A stretch of 64,000 nt of DNA from Superficieibacter sp. HKU1 (GCF_029319185.1 NZ_CP119754.1:1054001-1118000); one strand, 5' to 3'; shown: positions 26,716-39,865, numbered from the stretch's first letter. Notes: generated by a model not told the origin, from the letters alone. Numbers and translations: made by a program.

Positions 26716-26733
26716 GACGGGCATAAGCCCGTC
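26716..26733 (-). terminator. Hairpin terminator after metQ
   Basis: A perfect 7-bp stem (GACGGGC / GCCCGTC) with a 4-base loop lies about 30 bases after the metQ stop in the minus direction. The following T tract is poor (TTGTCATTT), so it may be a weak terminator or an mRNA 3'-end stabiliser. Confidence 0.55.
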
Positions 26734-26759
26734 CTGAATGATATTACAGAGAGAAAAGA

Positions 26760-27575
26760 TTACCAGCCTTTAACAGCGCCGCCGTTAAACACTTTGTTCG
26801 CTTCCTGATAAACTTCATCCGACTGATAAGCCTGAACAAACTTTTTCACGTTTTCCGCGTCTTTATTATCTTCACGCGCCACGATCAGGTTCACATACGG
26901 GGAATCCTTGTCTTCAACGAAGATACCATCTTTCGCCGGGGTCAGGCCGATCTGGCTGGCATAGGTCGTATTAATGACCGCCAGCGCGATTTGTGCATCG
27001 TCCAGTGAACGCGGCAACTGAGGCGCTTCCAGTTCAACCAGCTTCAGGTTTTTCGGATTTTCCGTAACGTCGAGAACGGTTGGCAGCAGGCCCACGCCGT
27101 CTTTCAATTTGATCAGACCCTGTTTTTGCAGCAGCAGCAGAGAGCGTCCAAGGTTGGTGGGATCGTTAGGCACGGCAATCTGTGAGCCATCCTGTAATTC
27201 ATCAATCGATTTGATTTTTTTGGAGTAGCCCGCGATCGGATAAACAAAGGTGTTTCCGGCGATAGCCAGCTTATAGCCGCGATCTTTGATTTGCTGATCC
27301 AGATACGGTTTATGCTGGAAAGCATTGGCATCGATATCGCCTTTGCTCAACGCTTCGTTCGGCAGTACGTAGTCATTAAACGTCACCAGTTCGACGTCCA
27401 GGCCGTATTTTTCTTTCGCCACTTTTTGCGCGACTTCGGCAACCTGTTGTTCCGCACCGACAATCACGCCGACTTTAATATGGTTGGGATCTTTTTCGTC
27501 CTGGCCGCAACCCGCCAGGGCCAGAGAACCGATCAACGCTCCGACTGCCGCAAAGGTTTTAAATTTGAACGTCAT
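26760..27575 (-). CDS. metQ: Methionine ABC transporter substrate-binding lipoprotein
   Basis: A 271-residue lipoprotein that captures D- and L-methionine in the periplasm for MetNI. The lipobox is ALAGC (Cys about 23). The NlpA-family periplasmic-binding fold is visible, with the HIKVGVIVGAEQQVAE start, AFQHKPYLDQQ and the IAVPNDPTNLGRSL hinge region. It is the last gene of metN-metI-metQ, about 37 bases after metI. Confidence 0.97.
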   Translation of the reverse strand: MTFKFKTFAAVGALIGSLALAGCGQDEKDPNHIKVGVIVGAEQQVAEVAQKVAKEKYGLDVELVTFNDYVLPNEALSKGDIDANAFQHKPYLDQQIKDRGYKLAIAGNTFVYPIAGYSKKIKSIDELQDGSQIAVPNDPTNLGRSLLLLQKQGLIKLKDGVGLLPTVLDVTENPKNLKLVELEAPQLPRSLDDAQIALAVINTTYASQIGLTPAKDGIFVEDKDSPYVNLIVAREDNKDAENVKKFVQAYQSDEVYQEANKVFNGGAVKGW

Positions 27576-27612
27576 ACTATTTCCTTACTTAGCGTATTAG
27601 TGTTGTGTGATG

Positions 27613-28266
27613 CTATTTGTGAGTGACAGAACGGACGATACGATCGCCTGCGAACTGAATTAAATAAACCAGAACGACGAGTAATACCAGAACCGTATTC
27701 ATTACCGTGGCGTTATACCCGATATAACCATACTGGTAGCCTATCTGCCCGAGGCCGCCTGCGCCAACAGCACCGCCCATTGCGGAGTAGCCGACCAGCG
27801 TAATCAGCGTGATTGTTGCGGCGTTCACCAGGCCCGGCAAGGCTTCCGGCAGCAGCACTTTGCGTACGATCTGCATTGGCGTGGCTCCCATTGCACGCGA
27901 GGCTTCAATCAGCCCGGCAGGGATCTCCAGCAGCGCATTCTCAACCATACGGGCAATAAAGGGTGCTGCACCGACGGTAAGTGGCACTATGGCGGCCTGT
28001 AAACCAATAGAGGTGCCAACAATCACCCGGGTAAACGGAATCATCCATACCAGTAAAATAATGAACGGAATGGAACGGAAGATGTTTACCAGCGCCGACA
28101 GCGTGCGGTAAAGCTTCGCATTCTCAATGATTTGCCCCGGACGAGTCACATATAAAAGTACGCCTACTGGCAGGCCGATGACAAAGCCGAAAAAACCGGA
28201 AACAAAGGTCATGGCCAGCGTTTCCCATACGCCACGCAGTAACAACCACATCATTGGCTCAGACAT
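27613..28266 (-). CDS. metI: Methionine ABC transporter permease
   Basis: A 217-residue inner-membrane protein with five predicted membrane segments. The EAA loop that docks on the ATPase is ASRAMGATPMQIVRKVLLPEA. It forms the MetN2I2 importer. Its first codons overlap the 3' end of metN by eight bases, which implies translational coupling. Confidence 0.97.
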   Translation of the reverse strand: MSEPMMWLLLRGVWETLAMTFVSGFFGFVIGLPVGVLLYVTRPGQIIENAKLYRTLSALVNIFRSIPFIILLVWMIPFTRVIVGTSIGLQAAIVPLTVGAAPFIARMVENALLEIPAGLIEASRAMGATPMQIVRKVLLPEALPGLVNAATITLITLVGYSAMGGAVGAGGLGQIGYQYGYIGYNATVMNTVLVLLVVLVYLIQFAGDRIVRSVTHK

Positions 28267-29290
28267 AACCCAGTACCTCTACTTTCACGTGGTGTTCCTG
28301 CAGCCAGGCAATGGCAGCTTGTGTATCTTGTTGCGCGCCGTGCATTTCGGTCAGCATAATGCCGAACTTAACGCCACCGGCATAATCCATCTGCGCGCTG
28401 ATAATATTATTGTTAACGTTAAAACGACGAGCGGTTTCTGACAGCAGCGGAGCGTCGACCGACTGGCCGGTAAATTCCATGCGCAGCATCGGCACGCTAT
28501 CCGCTGTCGATTCGGCTTTCAAACGCAGCAGATAATCTTCCGGAATATCCAGATGCAGCGTGGACTGAATAAACTGTTGCGCCAGCGGGGTTTTCGGGTG
28601 AGAAAACACTTCGCTGACTTTATCCTGCTCGATAAGCTCACCGTTGCTAATCACCGCCACGCAATCGCAGATACGCTTTACCACATCCATTTCATGGGTG
28701 ATTAGCAGAATAGTCAGCCCTAAACGACGGTTGATATCCTTCAGTAGTTCGAGAATAGAACGCGTGGTGGCTGGATCGAGGGCGCTGGTGGCTTCATCAC
28801 ACAGCAAAACTTTCGGATTGCTGGCAAGGGCGCGGGCAATGGCCACACGCTGTTTTTGTCCGCCGGAAAGATTGGCAGGGTAGCTGTCATGTTTATCACT
28901 CAGACCTACCAGGTCGAGCAGCTCTTTTACCCGGCGATTGATTTCTTCACGCGGCGTAGCATCCAGTTCGAGCGGCAGCGCAACGTTACCAAAAACGGTA
29001 CGCGAGGCCAGCAGGTTAAAATGCTGGAAAATCATGCCTATCTGGCGGCGCGCTTTTGTGAGGGCGGAAGCAGAAAGCGTAGTCAGTTCCTGGCCGTCAA
29101 CCTGCACGCTCCCCTGCGTCGGGCGCTCAAGTAAGTTTACGCAGCGGATAAGCGTACTTTTACCCGCACCGGAAGCGCCAATGACGCCGTAGATTTGTCC
29201 GGCAGGGATATGCAGGCTGACATCGTTCAGCGCGTGAATAGTATGATTCCCTTGCTGGAAAACCTTAGTAATATTGGAAAGTTTAATCAT
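28259..29290 (-). CDS. metN: Methionine ABC transporter ATP-binding protein
   Basis: A 343-residue ABC ATPase. The Walker A is GASGAGKST (about residues 38-46), the signature is LSGGQKQR and the Walker B is VLLCDEATS. The C-terminal C2 domain binds methionine and shuts the pump down when internal methionine is high (transinhibition). The start at MIKLSNITKV (29290) gives the family length; the frame stays open 17 codons further upstream but those have no family support. Confidence 0.97.
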   Translation of the reverse strand: MIKLSNITKVFQQGNHTIHALNDVSLHIPAGQIYGVIGASGAGKSTLIRCVNLLERPTQGSVQVDGQELTTLSASALTKARRQIGMIFQHFNLLASRTVFGNVALPLELDATPREEINRRVKELLDLVGLSDKHDSYPANLSGGQKQRVAIARALASNPKVLLCDEATSALDPATTRSILELLKDINRRLGLTILLITHEMDVVKRICDCVAVISNGELIEQDKVSEVFSHPKTPLAQQFIQSTLHLDIPEDYLLRLKAESTADSVPMLRMEFTGQSVDAPLLSETARRFNVNNNIISAQMDYAGGVKFGIMLTEMHGAQQDTQAAIAWLQEHHVKVEVLGYV

Positions 29291-29367
29291 TAGAGTATTT
29301 GTTATCGCTCTGGTGTTGGCCGTGGCATTTTCTTCTGCCATAGACGGGGAATGACCGTCAATCTGAT

Positions 29368-29391
29368 GGATGTTAAGGCATCCAGACGGCT
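29368..29391 (-). promoter_or_regulatory. Putative MetJ operator of metNIQ
   Basis: On the minus strand three adjacent 8-mers read AGCCGTCT, GGATGCCT and TAACATCC, which fit tandem met boxes (consensus AGACGTCT) of varying quality. They lie about 80 bases upstream of the metN start, where MetJ with S-adenosylmethionine represses the operon in E. coli. Confidence 0.6.
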
Positions 29392-29479
29392 AAATCAATC
29401 GGGCTTTCTGCTTTCAGCGCTTTAATGGCTGCTGAAACATGCGATACTAACGCAACATGCCTTTTTCAGGAGCAATGCG

Positions 29480-30040
29480 GTGGCAAAATCAGTACCAGCT
29501 ATATTTCTCGATCGTGACGGCACGCTTAATGTCGATCACGGTTATGTACACGAAATTGATGCATTTGAATTTATTGATGGCGTGATCGACGCCATGCGTG
29601 AATTAAAAGAGATGGGCTATGCGCTGGTGCTGGTAACGAACCAGTCTGGCATTGCGCGCGGTAAGTTCACCGAAGAGCAGTTTGAAACGCTGACGGAATG
29701 GATGGACTGGTCGCTGGCAGACCGGGGTGTCGATTTAGATGGCATCTACTATTGTCCTCATCATCCGCAGGGCAGCGTGGAAGAATTCCGTCAGACCTGT
29801 GATTGCCGTAAGCCCCATCCGGGAATGCTGCTCTCAGCAAAAGACTATCTGCACATTGATATGGCCGCTTCTTATATGGTGGGCGACAAACTGGAAGATA
29901 TGCAGGCGGCAACAGCAGCTGGCGTCGGGACAAAAGTACTGGTGCGAACCGGTAAACCGGTAACCGAAGACGCAGAGAACGCGGCTGATTGGGTGATTAA
30001 CAGCCTGGCAGACCTGCCTGGGGCCATTAAAAAGCGCTAA
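29480..30040 (+). CDS. gmhB: D-glycero-beta-D-manno-heptose 1,7-bisphosphate 7-phosphatase
   Basis: A 186-residue HAD-family phosphatase in ADP-heptose synthesis for the LPS inner core. The nucleophile motif is FLDRDGTLN (Asp at about 11 and 13). The zinc-binding cysteine cluster is CPHHPQGS ... CDCRKPHPGM at about residues 92-117, and MVGDKLEDM is the terminal HAD motif. GTG start with CAGGAG at 29467-29472. It is divergent from metN and followed by the rRNA operon promoters. Confidence 0.96.
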   Translation: MAKSVPAIFLDRDGTLNVDHGYVHEIDAFEFIDGVIDAMRELKEMGYALVLVTNQSGIARGKFTEEQFETLTEWMDWSLADRGVDLDGIYYCPHHPQGSVEEFRQTCDCRKPHPGMLLSAKDYLHIDMAASYMVGDKLEDMQAATAAGVGTKVLVRTGKPVTEDAENAADWVINSLADLPGAIKKR

Positions 30041-30095
30041 AAACAAGCATTGTGCTCAAAAGGTGACCGGTTGAAATAAAATTGCATTTTTCCCC

Positions 30096-30123
30096 TTGTC
30101 ATACGGCGCGAACTCCCTATAAT
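30096..30123 (+). promoter_or_regulatory. rRNA promoter P1
   Basis: The -35 box is TTGTCA at 30096-30101 and the -10 box is TATAAT at 30118-30123, with 16 bases between. A GCGCCTCC stretch follows the -10 box, a GC-rich discriminator as expected for stringently controlled rRNA promoters, and an AT-rich UP-like element precedes it. Confidence 0.9.
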
Positions 30124-30205
30124 GCGCCTCCATCGACACGGCGGATGTGAATCACTTCACACAAACAGCCGGGCCGGTTGAAGAGAAAAATCCTGAAATT
30201 TAGGG

Positions 30206-30233
30206 TTGACTCTGAAAGAGGAAAGCGTAATAT
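30206..30233 (+). promoter_or_regulatory. rRNA promoter P2
   Basis: The -35 box is TTGACT at 30206-30211 and the -10 box TAATAT at 30228-30233, 16 bases apart. It lies about 110 bases downstream of P1, the usual arrangement. Confidence 0.85.
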
Positions 30234-30273
30234 ACGCCACCTCGCGACGGTGAGCTGTAAGCCGCGTCGCAAC

Positions 30274-30285
30274 TGCTCTTTAACA
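30274..30285 (+). promoter_or_regulatory. boxA of the rRNA leader
   Basis: TGCTCTTTAACA matches the leader boxA bound by NusB/S10 for rRNA antitermination. Confidence 0.9.
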
Positions 30286-30414
30286 ATTTATCAGACAATC
30301 TGTGTGGGCACTCGAAGATACGGATTCTTAAATGCCGAAAGGCAAAAAGAAATACCAAGTCTCAGAGTGAACACGTAATTCATTACGAAGTTTAATTCTT
30401 TGAGCATCAAACTT

Positions 30415-31956
<1,542 letters not shown>

Positions 31957-32043
31957 CCTTAAAGAACCTGCCTTTGAAGTGCTCACACAGATTGTCTGAT
32001 GAAAAGTAACGAGCAAGACGGCTGCGAAGTCGCGACACTCCGT

Positions 32044-32118
32044 GTCCCCTTCGTCTAGCGGTTAGGACTCCGCCCTTTCACGGCGGCAACAGGGGTTCGA
32101 ATCCCCTAGGGGACGCCA
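32044..32118 (+). tRNA. tRNA-Glu (TTC) in the 16S-23S spacer
   Basis: A 75-base tRNA with GTCCCCT / AGGGGAC acceptor stem, anticodon TTC in CCGCCCTTTCACGGCGG, a GGTTCGAATCC T-loop and encoded CCA. The D-arm (CTAGCGGTTAGGACTCC) differs from, and is one base shorter than, the E. coli version I know (AGAGGCCCAGGACACC). Confidence 0.97.
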
Positions 32119-32190
32119 CTTGCTGGCTGTGGGTGAAAGGCACAACCAAACGTATCTCAAAACTGACTCACGAGTCATGTTTGAGATATT

Positions 32191-32202
32191 TGCTCTTTAA
32201 AA
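32191..32202 (+). promoter_or_regulatory. boxA-like site in the 16S-23S spacer
   Basis: TGCTCTTTAAAA resembles the second boxA placed before 23S rRNA, which renews the antitermination complex. The rest of the spacer (31957-32303) holds only the tRNA-Glu and processing stems. Confidence 0.8.
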
Positions 32203-32303
32203 ATCTGGATCAAGCTGAAAATTGAAAAACACTGAACAACGCGAGTTGTTCGTGGGTCTCTCAAATTTTCGCAACACTGAAGTGAAACAGCTTCGGGTTG
32301 TGA

Positions 32304-35209
<2,906 letters not shown>

Positions 35210-35301
35210 ACAACGCCGAAGCTGTTTTGGCGGATTTGAGAGAGATTTTCAGCCTGAACCAGATTAATCAGTGTGCGGAATGCACCCTGATAAACAGAAT
35301 T

Positions 35302-35421
35302 TGCCTGGCGGCAACAGCGCGGTGGTCCCACCTGACCCCATGCCGAACTCAGAAGTGAAACGCCGTAGCGCCGATGGTAGTGTGGGGTCTCCCCATGCGA
35401 GAGTAGGGAACTGCCAGGCAT
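35302..35421 (+). rRNA. rrf: 5S ribosomal RNA
   Basis: A 120-base 5S rRNA, TGCCTGGCGGC to ACTGCCAGGCAT, with the terminal stem TGCCTGGC / GCCAGGCA. It follows 23S by 92 bases. Confidence 0.99.
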
Positions 35422-35473
35422 CAAATTAGCAGTAAACCGGAGTGACATCCGGTCAGTGACAAAGAAATTCGGT

Positions 35474-35550
35474 GGAGCGGTAGTTCAGTCGGTTAGAATA
35501 CCTGCCTGTCACGCAGGGGGTCGCGGGTTCGAGTCCCGTCCGTTCCGCCA
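35474..35550 (+). tRNA. aspU: tRNA-Asp (GTC), distal gene of the rRNA operon
   Basis: A 77-base tRNA with the acceptor GGAGCGG / CCGTTCC, anticodon GTC in CCTGTCACGC and encoded CCA. It is at the end of the rRNA operon, 52 bases after 5S. An identical copy (aspV) occurs at 42,753. Confidence 0.98.
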
Positions 35551-35561
35551 CTTATTAAGAG

Positions 35562-35590
35562 CCCTGAGTATTTACTCAGGGTTTTTTTTT
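35562..35590 (+). terminator. rRNA operon terminator
   Basis: The stem CCCTGAGTA / TACTCAGGG with a very small loop is followed by nine or more T. It lies 11 bases after aspU and ends the rRNA operon ahead of the convergent yafC. Confidence 0.93.
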
Positions 35591-35621
35591 GCTTTATCCC
35601 ATCTGTGCTTTAACATTTCCA

Positions 35622-36506
35622 CTAACGATTTTGCTCGCTAAGAAAATCGATAAACGCTCTGATCCTCGCACTCACCGCTCTGTCACTGTAGTAGACAGCA
35701 TTAAGTGGCATTTCAACAGGAACTCGCTTATCTGCCAGTAGTTCTACCAGTTCCCCGCGCTCAATCTCTTTATCAATCATATAGTCAGACAAACATGCAA
35801 CACCATTGCCGCTGAGACAAAGTTGTTTAAGCGTCTCGCCGCTATTAGAAGAGATGCCGCAAACAATTTCATAGAGCTGTGCATCACAACAGTAAATGGG
35901 CCATGTATTCAACGAACCAGGCTCGGTAAAACCCAGGCAGACATGCTGTTTGAGTTCTTCAACGGTCTCTGGTTTCCCGTGACGAGAGATATAGTCCGGC
36001 GAGGCAATAATCTTACGGTAACTGGTCATTAACGGCCGGGCGCGCAGGCTGGAATCAGTCAGAATACCGGCGCGGATAGCGACATCCACTTTACGCTCGA
36101 TCAAATTGATAAACGTTTCTGAAGAAACCAGTGAAAGTGTGACGTCCGGATAACGTTCGCGGAAAGGTTTAACCAACGGCATCAAATAATGCAAAAGCAC
36201 GGGCGTAGCTGCATCTATACGCAACAGGCCGCGTGGCGAATGATGTGTCTCAATAATCTCATTTTCGGCTGCTGTCATTTCCTGTAAAACAACCTGTACG
36301 CGCCTGAAGTAGCGTTCTCCCTCTTCAGTCAGACTGAGCTGGCGGGTAGTCCGGTTTAACAGGCTTACACCAAGCTTTGCTTCCAGCTTCTTAACCGTCC
36401 GGCTGATTGCTGAGTTTGCCAGACAAAGTTGTTCAGCGGCACGGCTAAAGCTTCCGCTTTCTACAACCGCCACAAATGTCGCGATTTCATCAGATGTTGC
36501 TTTCAT
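35622..36506 (-). CDS. yafC: LysR-family transcriptional regulator YafC
   Basis: A 294-residue regulator. The N-terminal winged helix spans about residues 1-60 (FVAVVESGSFSRAAEQLCLA), followed by the substrate-binding domain. It is clearly the YafC orthologue (RGLLRIDAATPVLLHYLMP), about ten residues shorter at the C-terminus than E. coli YafC. Its target and ligand are not established. It is divergent from yafD, with about 220 bases between. In E. coli dkgB lies between aspU and yafC; here yafC ends about 70 bases from the tRNA. Confidence 0.92.
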   Translation of the reverse strand: MKATSDEIATFVAVVESGSFSRAAEQLCLANSAISRTVKKLEAKLGVSLLNRTTRQLSLTEEGERYFRRVQVVLQEMTAAENEIIETHHSPRGLLRIDAATPVLLHYLMPLVKPFRERYPDVTLSLVSSETFINLIERKVDVAIRAGILTDSSLRARPLMTSYRKIIASPDYISRHGKPETVEELKQHVCLGFTEPGSLNTWPIYCCDAQLYEIVCGISSNSGETLKQLCLSGNGVACLSDYMIDKEIERGELVELLADKRVPVEMPLNAVYYSDRAVSARIRAFIDFLSEQNR

Positions 36507-36726
36507 TATTGCCCCAAGCGCAAAGCTATACGGTTATTCTGGCGATCTTTGTTATTTAAACATTAATGCTTATCGCAGACTATAAGCGTTATGTAATGCG
36601 TCATGAGGAATCTTTTGTTTACCAAACTCATCAATCTTTCTGTCGGTTAGCGTTGAAAGTATGCGCTAAAATCCCTATAACAGTAGGAGTTGTTCGTTTT
36701 CCGGACCGGGTTGTAATTGAGGTGTA

Positions 36727-37536
36727 ATGCCAAAAGTGCGAAAAAATACTTATGCAATGCGTTATGTCGCCGGACAGCCTGCGGAGCGAATTTTGCCGCC
36801 GGGATCGTTTGCGAGTATCGGCCAGGCATTGCCAGCAGGCGCACCGCTTAGCAGTGAAGAAAAGATCCGGGTCTTAGTCTGGAACATTTTTAAGCAACAG
36901 CGCGCGGAGTGGCAGTCCGTACTGCAAAACTTTGGTAAAGACGCCCATCTGGTATTACTCCAGGAAGCGCAAACAACGCCCGAACTCATCCGATTTGCGA
37001 CCTCAAACTACCTTGCTGCCGACCAAGTGCCGGCATTCGTTTTGCCTCAGCATCCCTCAGGCGTGATGACGCTCTCTGCTGCACACCCGGTCTACTGCTG
37101 CCCGTTGCGGGAGCGTGAGCCGCTGTTACGACTGTCTAAATCGGCTCTGGTAACGGTTTATCCGCTGCCGGATGGCCGGTTATTAATGGTTGTGAACGTT
37201 CACGCGGTCAACTTTAGTCTGGGCGTGGATGTTTACAGTAAACAATTGCTGCCGATTGGCGATCAAATTGCGCATCACAGCGGCCCGGTGATTATGGCTG
37301 GAGACTTCAATGCCTGGAGCCGTCAGCGTATGAACGCGCTCTATCGCTTTTCCCGGGAAATGTCGCTGCGCCAGGTTCGATTTACCGATGACCAGCGTCG
37401 TCGTGCCTTTGGACGTCCTCTGGATTTTATTTTCTATCGTGGTTTAAACGTCGGGGAAGCATCCGTTCTGGTGACCCGCGCTTCCGATCATAATCCACTA
37501 CTCGTTGAATTCACGCCCGGCAAACCTGATAGATAA
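36727..37536 (+). CDS. yafD: Endonuclease/exonuclease/phosphatase-family protein YafD
   Basis: A 269-residue member of the EEP superfamily (UPF0294). Metal-site motifs are VWNIFKQQR near residue 55, HLVLLQEAQ, MAGDFNAWSRQR and the terminal ASDHNPLLVEF. Its physiological substrate is not known to me. There is no clear signal peptide. The ATG at 36727 follows a GAGGTG site. Confidence 0.9.
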   Translation: MPKVRKNTYAMRYVAGQPAERILPPGSFASIGQALPAGAPLSSEEKIRVLVWNIFKQQRAEWQSVLQNFGKDAHLVLLQEAQTTPELIRFATSNYLAADQVPAFVLPQHPSGVMTLSAAHPVYCCPLREREPLLRLSKSALVTVYPLPDGRLLMVVNVHAVNFSLGVDVYSKQLLPIGDQIAHHSGPVIMAGDFNAWSRQRMNALYRFSREMSLRQVRFTDDQRRRAFGRPLDFIFYRGLNVGEASVLVTRASDHNPLLVEFTPGKPDR

Positions 37537-37543
37537 AGGATGT

Positions 37544-37567
37544 CAGGTCTGCCGTCGGGCAGACCTG
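37544..37567 (+). repeat. Perfect 10-bp hairpin between yafD and yafE
   Basis: CAGGTCTGCC and GGCAGACCTG pair perfectly around GTCG, starting 8 bases after the yafD stop. No T tract follows. It could stabilise yafD mRNA or act as a weak terminator. Confidence 0.5.
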
Positions 37568-37609
37568 TGATGGTGCTGCCCTTTACTCTCACTCATAAAA
37601 GGACACATC

Positions 37610-38380
37610 ATGACAACCACTACCCACCACGATCATATCAATAAACAATTTAGCTCGCAGGCCGGGGCCTATCTGACCAGCGCCGTCCATGCCTCCGGTC
37701 GCGATTTGCAACAGTTGGCTGAGCGTCTTGCTGCTCTGCCGCATGCTGAAGTGCTGGATCTGGGCTGTGGAGCAGGGCACGCCAGTTTTGCCGCCGCCAG
37801 TCAGGTCGCTCAGGTCACTGCTTATGATTTATCAGCAAGTATGCTGGAAGTAGTTGCCGGGGCTGCACAAGAAAAAGGGCTGTATAATATTACGACCCAA
37901 CAGGGCTATGCAGAACGCTTGCCTTTTGATGATGAGCGCTTTGATGTGGTGATCAGCCGCTATTCTGCCCATCACTGGCATGATGTCGGGCAGGCGCTGC
38001 GGGAAGCAAAACGAGTTTTAAAACCGGGCGGCGTCTTGATTATTATGGATGTCATGTCTCCTGGCCACCCGGTACGGGATATCTGGTTACAAACCGTTGA
38101 GGCGCTGCGGGATACATCGCACGTCAGAAATTACGCCAGCGGAGAATGGCTGGCGTTGGCGAATGAGGTTGGGTTTATCACGGATCGGCTGACAACTGAC
38201 CGTCTGCCGCTGGAGTTCTCATCCTGGATTGCGCGGATGCGTACCCCGCAGTCATTGAGCGACGCCATTCGCCTGTATCAGGAGAGTGCTTCCCGGGAGG
38301 TAAAAAACTATTTTGAACTGCAGGACGATGGATCATTTACCAGCGACACCATCATGTTTGAAGCTCATAAAGCAGTCTGA
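37610..38380 (+). CDS. yafE: SAM-dependent methyltransferase YafE
   Basis: A 256-residue class I methyltransferase of the UbiE/type-11 sort. Motif I is EVLDLGCGAGHASFAAA (about residues 45-60), and the post-I acid is in AYDLSASML. The DVVISRYSAHHW segment and RVLKPGGVLIIMDVM are motifs II and III. The substrate is unknown. It has a GGACAC-type weak ribosome site and is 73 bases after yafD. Confidence 0.9.
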   Translation: MTTTTHHDHINKQFSSQAGAYLTSAVHASGRDLQQLAERLAALPHAEVLDLGCGAGHASFAAASQVAQVTAYDLSASMLEVVAGAAQEKGLYNITTQQGYAERLPFDDERFDVVISRYSAHHWHDVGQALREAKRVLKPGGVLIIMDVMSPGHPVRDIWLQTVEALRDTSHVRNYASGEWLALANEVGFITDRLTTDRLPLEFSSWIARMRTPQSLSDAIRLYQESASREVKNYFELQDDGSFTSDTIMFEAHKAV

Positions 38381-38383
38381 ATA

Positions 38384-38416
38384 AAAAAGGCACCGGGGGA
38401 AACGGTGCCTTTTTTG
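38384..38416. terminator. Bidirectional terminator between yafE and mltD
   Basis: The stem AAGGCACCG / CGGTGCCTT is flanked by A on the left and T on the right, so it serves both convergent genes, yafE and mltD. Confidence 0.88.
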
Positions 38417-38427
38417 ACGTTCTGTCA

Positions 38428-39795
38428 TCAGGAATCTGGTGTAGCACTATTTTTCACGAACAGCGTTAACCGATCTCCAGGCTGCAGATTATCCGTATCG
38501 CTATTCCAGCGCATCACATCTTTGATGTTTACGCCGTGATGCCTTGCAATGCTGGCGAGGGAATCACCTTTGCGCACACGATAGGTAATACTGTCGTCAT
38601 TGTTGGCCAGACGCTGTGCGCTACTACCAGCACCCACCGTCAGGTTTTGACCAACTTTCAGACCTGCACCACGTAGATTATTCCACTGCTGCAAATCTTT
38701 GGACGTTACGCCAAGACGTGAAGCGATGCCTGAGAGCGTATCGCCTGAGCGCACCTTATAGCTGCGGCTGGTGAGTGGTGCATTGTCAGCTAACAGGCCT
38801 GGCTGAACGGCTGCAATTTCACCTGAAGCCAACGACTCGCGTAGCTGATTAGCATGCTTCTGCGGCACCATCACATACTGCGGACCGCTGGCACCGAGGG
38901 TCGACCCTTTAACGCCTGCGTTAAACGTCTTCAGCTTAGTGACAGAGATACCCGCCATATCAGCCAGCTGCGCCATTTCAACCGGACTATTCAGGCGTAC
39001 TCTTGCCAACGCACGACTTTCGTCAGTGCCAGGCAGGACAACACCATACCGTTTGCTGTTTTTGAGAATATCACTCAGGGCCAGCATCTTAGGCACGTAA
39101 ATCTTCGTTTCCTGTGGCAATGAGAGCGACCAAAAGTCCGTGGGTAAACCGCGGGCTTTATTCGCTTTGATTGCCTTCATGACCCGACCTTCGCCGCTGT
39201 TATAGGCCGCAACGGTTAACAACCAGTCGCCGTCAAACATGCGGTTAAGACGCTGCATCATGTCCAGTGCGGCCGTTGTTGAGGCCACAACATCACGACG
39301 CGCATCATAATTGCGGGTCTGTTTCAAACCGTAATTGCGCCCGGTGCTCGGTATGATTTGCCAAATGCCTGCAGCATTGGCACCAGACGTTGCATGCGGG
39401 TTAAAAGCGCTCTCCACTATGGGTAGTAATACTAGTTCCATTGGCATGTTACGTTTCTTAACTTGCCCGGCTATCCAGTACATATACGGCTCTGCCCGTA
39501 AAGTTACATCGTGGAGATAGCTCTTGTTCTGTAAATACTTCTGTTTCTGATTGCGAATCCGGCTGTTTTCCGGAATCCCCATCTTTAGCTCGTCGCCGAT
39601 AAAAGCCCACAAGTCCTGATCCTGCGCAGAGAATGTTCCATCGTCCATCCACCTTGCTTGACTGGTAAACTTACCTGCTTCCCCTTGACTAGCCGCAGAA
39701 AGGCTCTGTGCATGCTGCGTGACGTTGCTATCGTGCTGAGACGCCTGGCAACCCACAAGCAGGACAGAGGCGAGTAATATCGCTTTTGCCTTCAT
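38428..39795 (-). CDS. mltD: Membrane-bound lytic murein transglycosylase D
   Basis: A 455-residue outer-membrane lipoprotein that cleaves glycan strands to 1,6-anhydroMurNAc ends. The lipobox is VLLVGC (Cys16). The SLT domain spans about 105-230, with catalytic Glu128 in LLPIVESAFNP followed by ATSGANAAGIWQ. Two C-terminal LysM domains (YKVRSGDTLSGIA and YRVRKGDSLASIA) bind peptidoglycan. Length is close to E. coli MltD (452). Confidence 0.96.
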   Translation of the reverse strand: MKAKAILLASVLLVGCQASQHDSNVTQHAQSLSAASQGEAGKFTSQARWMDDGTFSAQDQDLWAFIGDELKMGIPENSRIRNQKQKYLQNKSYLHDVTLRAEPYMYWIAGQVKKRNMPMELVLLPIVESAFNPHATSGANAAGIWQIIPSTGRNYGLKQTRNYDARRDVVASTTAALDMMQRLNRMFDGDWLLTVAAYNSGEGRVMKAIKANKARGLPTDFWSLSLPQETKIYVPKMLALSDILKNSKRYGVVLPGTDESRALARVRLNSPVEMAQLADMAGISVTKLKTFNAGVKGSTLGASGPQYVMVPQKHANQLRESLASGEIAAVQPGLLADNAPLTSRSYKVRSGDTLSGIASRLGVTSKDLQQWNNLRGAGLKVGQNLTVGAGSSAQRLANNDDSITYRVRKGDSLASIARHHGVNIKDVMRWNSDTDNLQPGDRLTLFVKNSATPDS

Positions 39796-39865
39796 GTGTG
39801 TGTCAATAGTTGCTTAAAAGACGACCGATCATAAAGGTGAAGCTGGCAAAACACAAGTCCGAATG

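Larger units (their letters stand above)
30041..30414 (+). promoter_or_regulatory. rRNA operon promoter and leader region
   Basis: This 374-base stretch has no protein gene. It carries an AT-rich UP-like segment (about 30072-30090), promoters P1 and P2, a boxA antitermination site and the 5' leader that pairs with the 16S-23S spacer to make the RNase III stem around 16S rRNA. Confidence 0.9.
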
